Positions 8,763-16,246 of a stretch of 64,000 bases of DNA are shown piece by piece. Within the stretch, counting starts at the first letter, position 1. Every line of letters begins with the position of its first letter. The DNA is from Rhodocytophaga aerolata (GTDB taxonomy: Bacteria > Bacteroidota > Bacteroidia > Cytophagales > 172606-1), in NCBI RefSeq assembly GCF_030503435.1, contig NZ_JAUKPO010000008.1, positions 226,233 through 290,232 of the forward strand, given 5' to 3'. Under the pieces are notes generated by a model that was given only the letters and a program-made list of their open reading frames with translations, ran no database searches and was not told where the DNA came from. The position numbers and the translations under genes are program-made.

Positions 8763-10046
8763 ATGAAAAGCAAAATCTTATATGTACTTATAGGGCTTAT
8801 TGTAGTCCTGGCAGCCGCTTGGTTTGTTTTACGTCCTGGCAGTAAAGCAGATGCAGATATGCTCGTACCGGTGAAGAAAGGGGAATTTGAGATTCTGGTA
8901 AGTGCTTCCGGCGAATTAGAGGCAAAAAATTCTGTACGCATTACTGGTCCATCTTCTTTGCAAGCCATCCAGATATGGCAGGTAAAAATTTCAGATCTGG
9001 TAGCTGAGGGAACGGCTGTAAAAAAAGGAGATTATATTGCTTTACTGGACAAAACTGAAATTGGAAATAAACTCAGAGAACGGGAAACCGAACTTCAGAA
9101 AGAAGAATCGAGGTTTGTACAAACCCAACTAGATACTACCCTTACCTTACGGGCTGCACGCGACGAATTAACAAACCTGGCATTTACGGTAAAAGAAAAA
9201 GAAATAGTGCTGGAACAATCTAAATACGAACCGCCAGCCACTATCCGCCAGGCTGAAATAGATATGCAGAAAGCCAAACGAAGCTACGAACAAGCCAAAG
9301 AAAATTACCGCATTAAGAAAAACCAGGCAGCTGCCAAAATGCAGGAAGTAGCCGTATTGGTAGACCAGAATAAGAGCCGCGTACAACAGATTACCGATAT
9401 TATGAAGGAGTTTACCATCAATGCTCCTGAAAGCGGCATGGTAATTTACCAGAGAGAATGGAATGGCCGGAAAAAAACAGTAGGATCTACCATACAACCC
9501 TGGGACCCCACCGTAGCCACGCTGCCCGACCTGTCGGTTATGCTTTCCAAAACTTATGTAAATGAAGTAGATATACGGAAAATTAAAAAAGACCAGATTG
9601 TGCGGATTGGCCTGGATGCTTTCCCCGAGAAAAAACTTAGCGGCAAAGTTATCTCTGTAGCCAACGTAGGTGAACAAATGCCTAATTCCGATTCCAAAGT
9701 GTTTGAGGTCAATATTCAGGTAAACGAAAGTGATACTACCCTCCGCCCAGCCATGACTACCAGTAACAACATTGTGGCTAATAAGCTAAAAGATGTGCTG
9801 TTTGCTCCCCTGGAATGCTTGCACAGTCAGGGAGATAGCCTTACCTATGTATTCAAAAAAAGCGGAGCGAGTATAGTTAAACAACAAGTAAAAATCGGGC
9901 AAACCAACGATAATGAGGCTGTCATTATAGAAGGTGTAAAAGAAGGCGACGACTTATACCTGTCTGTGCCAAAAAATGCAGAAAGCAAACAACTCGTCTT
10001 GTTACCTGCATCCCCGGCTGCCCCTGCCATTACTTCCAGAGAGTAA
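8763..10046 (+). CDS. HlyD/MacA-type periplasmic adaptor (membrane fusion protein)
   Basis: This 427-residue protein links an inner-membrane pump to an outer-membrane channel. One N-terminal membrane anchor (about residues 5-24) is followed by a half-lipoyl segment (VKKGEFEILVSASGELEA). A long coiled coil runs from about 105 to 215, rich in Glu, Lys, Gln and Ala. The returning lipoyl half and beta-barrel (SVMLSKTYVNEVDIRKIKKDQIVRI; FPEKKLSGKV) come next, then a membrane-proximal domain. It is the first gene of a three-gene run with a MacB-type permease and a TolC-like protein. The ATG lies right after the sequence CACCTCCT, so the ribosome site looks non-canonical, as is usual in this phylum. 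Confidence 0.88.
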   Translation: MKSKILYVLIGLIVVLAAAWFVLRPGSKADADMLVPVKKGEFEILVSASGELEAKNSVRITGPSSLQAIQIWQVKISDLVAEGTAVKKGDYIALLDKTEIGNKLRERETELQKEESRFVQTQLDTTLTLRAARDELTNLAFTVKEKEIVLEQSKYEPPATIRQAEIDMQKAKRSYEQAKENYRIKKNQAAAKMQEVAVLVDQNKSRVQQITDIMKEFTINAPESGMVIYQREWNGRKKTVGSTIQPWDPTVATLPDLSVMLSKTYVNEVDIRKIKKDQIVRIGLDAFPEKKLSGKVISVANVGEQMPNSDSKVFEVNIQVNESDTTLRPAMTTSNNIVANKLKDVLFAPLECLHSQGDSLTYVFKKSGASIVKQQVKIGQTNDNEAVIIEGVKEGDDLYLSVPKNAESKQLVLLPASPAAPAITSRE

Positions 10047-10221
10047 CAGCTTTGCTACCAATTTCAGGACAGTGTATAGGAAGTCTGCAACAGAACTCCT
10101 GAAATTCCATTAGGGTCTCTATTAAATTTATTACTGGCGGGGGAAATTCGTGAGGAACAAGCGTTTTACCCGCTATTTTGGAACCTGCACATTCGCACAT
10201 CAACCATCAGCACAACACTCA

Positions 10222-11559
10222 ATGCTTACCAAATATTTCGTAAATCTTGGAATTGCTTTTGAAGCGATACAAGCCAATAAGTTGCGTTCTACCTTAACTG
10301 CCTTAGGTATTATATTCGGAGTAGCCGCTGTTATTTCTATGCTTGCGGTAGGCAATGGCGCCCAGCAGGAAATTCTTGAACAGATAAAACTGGTAGGGGT
10401 AAACAATGTAGTAATTACCCCCATTGTCGAGCAGAAAGAGGAAAAAGTAGAAGCAGAAGAGGGAAAAAAGGAAAAGAAAACCTATTCTCCGGGCCTGACA
10501 CTGGCCGATGCCCAAAGCATAAAAGCACATATCCCAGGTATTAGCAAAGTAAGTCCGGAAATTCTGCTGGAAACCAATATTATCAAAAATGGTGTCAGGC
10601 GGTCTGCCAAGCTGGTAGGCGTAGAACCTACCTACTTTGATATAGGCAATTTTTCATTAAAAAGCGGCAAAATGTTTAATGATCACCAGCTATCGCATGG
10701 GGAGCAAGTATGCATTATTGGCAAAGGAATTCAGACCAGATTTTTTACCAAAGAAGAACCACTGGGCAAATACATTAAATGCGGCAAACACTGGCTGAAA
10801 ATTATCGGCGTGCTGGACGAACGGCTGATCTCTGAAAACTCGGTATCTAAACTAGGCATCCGCGACTATAATATGGATGTATATGTACCGCTGAAAACTG
10901 TGCTGATGCGGTATACTAACCGGTCGTTGCTTACCGAAGCTATGATTCAGCGGGCAGCTAATGAAAATCAACAAAATGAGGGAGAACAAAACAAAGAAGC
11001 AAAAAACTACCACCAGATAGACCGCATGGTGGTGCAAGTAAACGAAACTGAGTTTCTCACGCCAAGCTCTGAGGTTATATCCCGGATGCTGCAGCGTCGG
11101 CACAACAACATGATCGATTATGAAATAAGCATTCCTGAACTACTGCTCAAACAACAGCAGCGCACAAAAGATATTTTTAACATTGTGCTAGGGGCTATCG
11201 CCGGTATTTCGCTACTGGTAGGCGGCATTGGCATTATGAACATTATGCTGGCCTCCGTGCTGGAACGGATTAAAGAAATTGGCTTGCGTTTATCTATTGG
11301 GGCTAAAAAACAAGATATTATTCTTCAATTCCTGATGGAATCTACCATGATCAGCCTAACTGGCGGGTTAATTGGCGTGTTTTTAGGAATTTCTATTGCT
11401 ATTCTGATCTCTCATATAGCCAACATTCCGACCATTATCTCTCCGATGTCTATTGTCATTTCTTTTGGTATTTCTTCGTTTGTTGGCCTGGTATTCGGCA
11501 TTGCACCTGCCAGGCGGGCTGCTAATCAAAACCCTATAACCTCTCTCCGGTATGAATAA
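10222..11559 (+). CDS. MacB-type ABC transporter permease (no ATPase domain)
   Basis: This 445-residue permease has the MacB/FtsX layout. One membrane helix lies near the N-terminus (LRSTLTALGIIFGVAAVISMLAV). A large periplasmic MacB_PCD domain of about 270 residues contains a Lys/Glu-rich insertion near residues 75-90. Three C-terminal helices start at IVLGAIAGISLLVGGIGIMNIML. The FtsX-type cytoplasmic loop ERIKEIGLRLSIGAKKQDI is intact and should contact an ATPase. Unlike E. coli MacB there is no fused nucleotide-binding domain, and no ATPase gene is adjacent. The frame extends to a GTG at 10150, but ATG 10222 (MLTKYFVNLG) fits the family N-terminus. The 3' end overlaps the TolC-like gene by 8 bp, which indicates translational coupling. 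Confidence 0.88.
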   Translation: MLTKYFVNLGIAFEAIQANKLRSTLTALGIIFGVAAVISMLAVGNGAQQEILEQIKLVGVNNVVITPIVEQKEEKVEAEEGKKEKKTYSPGLTLADAQSIKAHIPGISKVSPEILLETNIIKNGVRRSAKLVGVEPTYFDIGNFSLKSGKMFNDHQLSHGEQVCIIGKGIQTRFFTKEEPLGKYIKCGKHWLKIIGVLDERLISENSVSKLGIRDYNMDVYVPLKTVLMRYTNRSLLTEAMIQRAANENQQNEGEQNKEAKNYHQIDRMVVQVNETEFLTPSSEVISRMLQRRHNNMIDYEISIPELLLKQQQRTKDIFNIVLGAIAGISLLVGGIGIMNIMLASVLERIKEIGLRLSIGAKKQDIILQFLMESTMISLTGGLIGVFLGISIAILISHIANIPTIISPMSIVISFGISSFVGLVFGIAPARRAANQNPITSLRYE

Positions 11560-13039
11560 ATGTATTTTTCTTTTCTTTGTTCTTCTTTTAACTAGTGCAG
11601 GAAGCATACAAGCCCAGGAAGTAGACACCCTAAAACCGCCGGTGGTACTAACCCTGGAAGATGTTATTGACCTGGCCAAAAGGCAGTCTCCCTCCTATTA
11701 TCAGGCCTCTAATAATAAAGAGCTAAGTTACTGGCAGTGGCGGACCTACAAATCCGATTATATGCCTCAACTATTTCTGTTTGGAACACTACCTAATTAC
11801 GAAAAAGCATATAATCCTATTTTGCAGCCAGATGGAAGCTATGATGCCAGACTTCAGCATTATGCTAACTCAGATGTAGGTTTATCGCTGCAGCAGAATG
11901 TAGGGGCTACAGGCGGGCGTTTTTTTGCTACTTCCCGGCTTAACCGCATTGATAATTTTAACGATGGCCGCACTATTAACTACAATTCCCGGCCCTTTCT
12001 GGTAGGGTATCAGCAACCGCTTTTCCAGTTTAATGCCTTACAGTGGAACAGAAGAATAGAACCTTTGAAGTTTGAAGAATCCAAGCGGTTATATCTGGAA
12101 GATTTGGAAGAAATTGCTGTGATAGCTACCGACCGGTTTTTTAGTTTATTACTGGAACAAATTAATTTGGAGATTGCTCTTAAGAACCAGGCGAATAACG
12201 ACACTATTTATAAAATAGCCCAGGGCCGGTATAATCTGGGTAAGATAGCCGAAGATGAATTGCTGCAACTGGAGCTTACGGCTATGAATTCTGACCAGGC
12301 TGTTTCCCAGGCAAAGCTTAACCTGGAAACATCTACCCTGCGGCTGAAAATTTTTATTGGAGTTACAGATAATCAACCCATCCAGTTAGTGAGACCTGAT
12401 TCTATCCCCACCTTTGAAGTAGACGAAAGCGAAGCTATTGAAGAAGCGAATAAGAACCGGCAAGCGGTTATTGGTTTTAAAAGAAGGTTACTGGAAGCAG
12501 AACGGGATGTTGCCAAAGCAAAAGGAGATAACGGCTTGAATGCAGATATTGTAGCTACCTATGGTACCACTGGCGCATCGCTGACGCAAGTAGGCGATTC
12601 CTATGCAAACACGGTTCCGCAACAAACCTTACAGGTTGGATTTAATATACCCATTATGGACTGGGGACGCAGCCGGTCCAGACGTAAAGTAGCCATGGCT
12701 AACCTGGATGTTACGAAAAACATTGTTGGCCAGGATGTGCTCAACTTTGAACAGGAAATTTATACCCAGGTACGCAACTACCGGATGTTAAAAGACCAGT
12801 TGAAAATAACACGTAAATCAGATGAAGTGGCCCAGAAAAGGTATGATATCTCCAAAAACAGGTACCTGATCGGGAAGATAGACATTACAAATCTAAATAT
12901 TGCCTTGCAGGAAAAAGACAAAGCCAAACGTGATTATGTCGCCTCTCTACGAAGTTTTTGGATGGCTCATTACAACCTTCGTCAGCTAACTTTATATGAT
13001 TTTGAAACCAATCAAGCGATTAGTTCTCCCGATAAATAA
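11552..13039 (+). CDS. TolC-family outer membrane channel protein
   Basis: This 495-residue outer-membrane efflux protein has a signal peptide (MNKCIFLFFVLLLTSAGSIQA). The mature part shows the duplicated TolC layout: a first helical half with EEIAVIATDRFFSLLLEQINLEIA and NLGKIAEDELLQLELTAMNSDQA, and a second with RNYRMLKDQLKITRKSDEVAQKRYDISKNRYLIGKIDITNLNIAL. Beta-strand segments lie between them (QVGFNIPIMDWGRSRSRRKVA). It should form the trimeric outer-membrane duct for the adaptor and permease encoded just upstream. The start codon lies inside the permease gene. A strong hairpin about 30 bp after the stop ends the operon. Confidence 0.9.
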   Translation: MNKCIFLFFVLLLTSAGSIQAQEVDTLKPPVVLTLEDVIDLAKRQSPSYYQASNNKELSYWQWRTYKSDYMPQLFLFGTLPNYEKAYNPILQPDGSYDARLQHYANSDVGLSLQQNVGATGGRFFATSRLNRIDNFNDGRTINYNSRPFLVGYQQPLFQFNALQWNRRIEPLKFEESKRLYLEDLEEIAVIATDRFFSLLLEQINLEIALKNQANNDTIYKIAQGRYNLGKIAEDELLQLELTAMNSDQAVSQAKLNLETSTLRLKIFIGVTDNQPIQLVRPDSIPTFEVDESEAIEEANKNRQAVIGFKRRLLEAERDVAKAKGDNGLNADIVATYGTTGASLTQVGDSYANTVPQQTLQVGFNIPIMDWGRSRSRRKVAMANLDVTKNIVGQDVLNFEQEIYTQVRNYRMLKDQLKITRKSDEVAQKRYDISKNRYLIGKIDITNLNIALQEKDKAKRDYVASLRSFWMAHYNLRQLTLYDFETNQAISSPDK

Positions 13040-13068
13040 ACTCAAGGAGACAACTGCTAACACAACAA

Positions 13069-13096
13069 AAAAGCCGGCCTTTACTAGCCGGCTTTT
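13069..13096. terminator. Bidirectional intrinsic terminator
   Basis: Arms AAAAGCCGGC (13069-13078) and GCCGGCTTTT (13087-13096) are perfect over ten bases, with an eight-base loop and A/T tracts on both sides. It separates the export operon from the convergent LTxxQ-like gene. Confidence 0.85.
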
Positions 13097-13120
13097 CTGC
13101 TTAAACCACTGTAGCAAGCG

Positions 13121-13528
13121 CTAGCGTTTACTACGCTTTCTGGGTTCTTTGTGTCCAGGCCGTTTTCCATCCGCTTTTTGGGCTTTACTTTGCTTATATT
13201 TTTCTACCTGTTCAGGGGTTAGAATAGCCTCGTATTCCTTTTCTGTTTCCGTAGCAATAGCTTTTGCTTCCTGGCGGAATGTCTGGTTTTCTGCTGCCTG
13301 CTTTTCACGCATAGCCTTCATTTTTTCTGCCTGCTTCAGGTGTATTTCTTTAAGCTTTGCTGCTTGTTCTGGAGTTAAGGCTAACTCGCCTACCATTTTG
13401 TTAGTCCGGATTTCTACCCGTTCTTCCATGGTTTTTCTTTCTCCTCTGGCTTGTGCAGTGCCATCCTGGGCAAACGAATAACCCCAGGATACCATTATTA
13501 TAAATACAATAACACTAAATTTTTTCAT
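13121..13528 (-). CDS. Secreted LTxxQ-like/DUF4890-type small protein
   Basis: This 135-residue protein starts at ATG 13528 (MKKFSVIVF), which gives a signal peptide ending at SFAQ. The frame reaches 13555. The mature part is almost entirely charged helix rich in Lys, Glu, Ala and Gln. It carries two copies of the LTPEQ motif (ALTPEQAAKLKEIHLKQ and ILTPEQVEKYKQ), as in Spy/CpxP-like and DUF4890 periplasmic proteins. The basic tail (GKRPGHKEPRKRSKR) is typical of Bacteroidota members. Spy-like proteins are periplasmic chaperones, but this role is only suggested here. It lies between two terminators and is likely transcribed alone. Confidence 0.7.
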   Translation of the reverse strand: MKKFSVIVFIIMVSWGYSFAQDGTAQARGERKTMEERVEIRTNKMVGELALTPEQAAKLKEIHLKQAEKMKAMREKQAAENQTFRQEAKAIATETEKEYEAILTPEQVEKYKQSKAQKADGKRPGHKEPRKRSKR

Positions 13529-13672
13529 GATTGTACAATTGTTTACTACACACATCGAATGGCCATTTCGTGTATATAGGTGATGAAAATTAAAATCTAT
13601 CTGTTAGAGAGCAGGAAAGAGAGAAGGTTTAATGGCATGGAGATTTTTTTTTGGGCAAGGGCTACAAACAAA

Positions 13673-13699
13673 AAGAGACTGCCTGATTAGCAGTCTCTT
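13673..13699 (-). terminator. Intrinsic terminator of murA
   Basis: Perfect arms AAGAGACTGC (13673-13682) and GCAGTCTCTT (13690-13699) enclose a seven-base loop. On the minus strand they lead into a T-rich run (positions 13664-13673 read on the complement). The hairpin lies 26 bp past the murA stop. Confidence 0.85.
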
Positions 13700-13724
13700 C
13701 AGAAAATCTATTTATCTATTTTTT

Positions 13725-15032
13725 TTATTCCATGCGTTCAATTACCGCACCCAGTTTTTGCAGACGGGTGTCAATATGCTGATAGCCGCGGTCTATTTGC
13801 TCTGCATTATCAATTATGCTGGTACCAGTAGCAGAAAGAGCAGCAATAAGCATAGATACACCGGCACGAATATCCGGAGAGGTCATACGCATTCCCCGCA
13901 AAGGCACACTTCTGTTCAAGCCGATAACAGTTGCCCTATGTGGATCGCAGAGAATGATCTGGGCACCCATTTCCATCAGTTTATCTACAAAGAACAGGCG
14001 GCTTTCAAACATTTTCTGATGAATAAGTACGGTACCTTTGGCTTGGGTTGCTGTAACCAGCACAATGCTGATTAAATCTGGCGTAAAACCTGGCCATGGC
14101 GCATCGGCTACAGTCATAATCGATCCATCAATAAACGTCTCTATTTCATAATGTTCCTGGGCTGGAATAAAAATATCATCACCTTTAATCTCCAGGTTGA
14201 TGCCCAGTTTGCGGAAAACTTCCGGAATTAAGCCTAACTGATCTACTCTGGCATTTTTTATCGTAATTTCAGACTGGGTCATAGCAGCCATACCAATAAA
14301 GCTACCAATCTCAATCATATCGGGAAGCATGGTATGCTCAGTGCCTTTCAATATCTCTACTCCTTCAATCGTTAACAGGTTAGAGCCAATACCCTCAATT
14401 TTAGCTCCCATGCGGTTGAGCATTTTGCATAATTGCTGCAGGTAAGGCTCGCAGGCTGCATTGTAAATAGTAGTTTTACCTTTGGCTAATACGGCCGCCA
14501 TTACTACGTTAGCCGTACCGGTAACAGAAGCCTCATCCAATAACATATAAGTGCCTTTCAGATTGCTGGCATCTATGTGGTAAAAACTGTCGTGTGAATC
14601 GTAAGTAAATTTAGCGCCCAGCTTCTCGAAACCCAGGAAGTGGGTATCTAACCGGCGGCGGCCAATTTTGTCGCCACCTGGTTTAGGTATTTTGCTTTTT
14701 CCAAAACGGGCTAATAAAGGACCCAGCACCATAATAGAACCACGCAAGGCAGCCGCTTTCTCCTTATAGGCCGGCGATTCCAGATATTCCAGATCAATGT
14801 TATTGGCCTGGAAGCGGTATGAGGAGGTGTTAAGCTTTTCCACTTTTACCCCCATGCTTGCCAGAAGTTCAATTAATTTATTAACATCCCGGATGTCTGG
14901 TACGTTATGGATGATTATAGGCTCGGCAGTTAATAATACTGCACAAAGTATTTGCAGGGCTTCATTTTTGGCACCTTGTGGAATAATTTCTCCCTTGAGA
15001 CGGTGGCCGCCTTGAATCTTGAATGAAAGCAT
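13725..15032 (-). CDS. murA: UDP-N-acetylglucosamine 1-carboxyvinyltransferase
   Basis: MurA transfers enolpyruvate from phosphoenolpyruvate to UDP-GlcNAc, the first committed step of peptidoglycan synthesis, in the cytoplasm. The 435-residue protein has the EPSP synthase-like double fold. The conserved N-terminal GGHRLKGEI...GAKNEAL, the loop LRGSIMVLGPLLARFGKSKIPKPGGDKIGRRRLDTH and later DAPWPGFTPDL are all present. In the catalytic loop the usual Cys (Cys115 in E. coli) is Asp121, the replacement known to make MurA insensitive to fosfomycin. It follows the DUF4290 gene on the same strand, an order I recall as common in Bacteroidota. A terminator lies at each end. Confidence 0.95.
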   Translation of the reverse strand: MLSFKIQGGHRLKGEIIPQGAKNEALQILCAVLLTAEPIIIHNVPDIRDVNKLIELLASMGVKVEKLNTSSYRFQANNIDLEYLESPAYKEKAAALRGSIMVLGPLLARFGKSKIPKPGGDKIGRRRLDTHFLGFEKLGAKFTYDSHDSFYHIDASNLKGTYMLLDEASVTGTANVVMAAVLAKGKTTIYNAACEPYLQQLCKMLNRMGAKIEGIGSNLLTIEGVEILKGTEHTMLPDMIEIGSFIGMAAMTQSEITIKNARVDQLGLIPEVFRKLGINLEIKGDDIFIPAQEHYEIETFIDGSIMTVADAPWPGFTPDLISIVLVTATQAKGTVLIHQKMFESRLFFVDKLMEMGAQIILCDPHRATVIGLNRSVPLRGMRMTSPDIRAGVSMLIAALSATGTSIIDNAEQIDRGYQHIDTRLQKLGAVIERME

Positions 15033-15310
15033 AAAAGGTAAGCTGGGTAAATAGTTAATGGTTAATTAAAGATATATGTTATTCTGCATACAAAACTTTC
15101 AATTGTATACGCTTAATTAGTTAACCATGTAGTAAAAAAACAAAATTCAGGTAAAAACCCGGAAATGTAACCGAGCAAACAGCCTTTGCTCGGTGAAAAA
15201 GGTATAGTAATACACGGCTAACTTCCTGTTTTTCTTAGCTATGCATTGTTTTGCAACACCTATTTATTTAAAAAGCCGGAAGTACCTTACGCATACGTAT
15301 TTTATAAAAA

Positions 15311-15337
15311 GAAAGTAACCATTTAGCGGTTACTTTC
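15311..15337 (-). terminator. Terminator overlapping the DUF4290 stop codon
   Basis: Arms GAAAGTAACC (15311-15320) and GGTTACTTTC (15328-15337) are perfect and flanked by A/T runs on both sides. The DUF4290 stop codon (15330-15332) lies in one arm, so the terminator stem includes the end of the coding sequence. Confidence 0.8.
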
Positions 15338-16010
15338 TTTTTTTATCCATTTTACGGTTGTTGTTTTTCTTGTTGGCATTGTTCCCGTAAGGCTTATTAC
15401 GGTCGCCACCGCTGCCCCGGTTATCCCGGTTATCAGTACGTTCTTTGCCTGAGGCATCAAATAAACCTTCTGCTTTTACTTTCTCCAGACTGATCTCCAG
15501 CTTATTGTCTGAAAGTTCCCGCAGGTGTTCTACAATCAGGGCATCGTCTACATTCTCTTTGTTCCAGGTCGAATAGAAGCTTTTCATTAACCGCCCAATG
15601 TGTACAATGGCGGCAAAGCGTTCGTCCGGATTTTCCATCACAATTGCCTTTTCAATCATTAGTTCTACATTGCGGCCATAATGTTTGTAATGCAACTCAT
15701 GTGTATTGTAGCCTACCCGCTTTGGTTTTTTGCCCAGCAATGTCTTTTCTGGCATGGGATAAGGGCTGTCCACTTCCAGGTTGAAACCCGATAGTATGTA
15801 CAGGTCATCCCAGAGTTTGTTGGAATAGTCCTGGTTGTCGCGCATGTTTGGGTGAATCTGGCGCATAAGTTCCACCAGAAGTTGTGCATACTTCGTTCTC
15901 TTGTCTTTGTCTTGAATCGTGATGATATGATCTACGAGTTTCTGGACATTTCTACCGTACTCTTTCAATATAAGATCGTTTTGTTGTGTGTTATAAATAA
16001 ATGCTTTCAT
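15330..16010 (-). CDS. DUF4290 domain-containing protein
   Basis: This 226-residue cytoplasmic protein matches the Bacteroidota-specific DUF4290 family in its N-terminal 170 residues (FIYNTQQNDLILKEYGRNVQKLVDHI; GYNTHELHYKHYGRNVELMIEKA). The YGRN.......I motif occurs twice, which suggests an internal duplication. The last 40 residues are a low-complexity tail rich in Arg, Asn, Gly and Lys and probably disordered, perhaps binding nucleic acid. The function of the family is unknown. Its position upstream of murA is conserved as far as I recall. Here a strong terminator separates them, so co-transcription would require readthrough or a separate murA promoter. Confidence 0.85.
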   Translation of the reverse strand: MKAFIYNTQQNDLILKEYGRNVQKLVDHIITIQDKDKRTKYAQLLVELMRQIHPNMRDNQDYSNKLWDDLYILSGFNLEVDSPYPMPEKTLLGKKPKRVGYNTHELHYKHYGRNVELMIEKAIVMENPDERFAAIVHIGRLMKSFYSTWNKENVDDALIVEHLRELSDNKLEISLEKVKAEGLFDASGKERTDNRDNRGSGGDRNKPYGNNANKKNNNRKMDKKRK

Positions 16011-16246
16011 GTGTAAATAATTTTGTTTTCTACGGCCACATGGAATGCTTCAATAATGCTTATGCTTATAAGATTTACTCTTTAAACATTTCATACCAGA
16101 TTAATTCAATTAAAATGGTTTAACAAGCCTGTCAGATACTTGCCAGCATAGAAGAATTACGTTGTTCTCCATAGGTAGCAAGTAATCCGGCATATTTTAT
16201 ATACCAGAAATACGCTATACTAGTTATTTACGTTTTGTGAATCTAA

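Noticed and set aside
9168..9677. A 169-codon minus-strand frame rich in Phe, Tyr and Leu.
   Set aside because: It is antisense to the coiled coil of the HlyD-type adaptor. Its aromatic content reflects complementing Lys/Glu codons.
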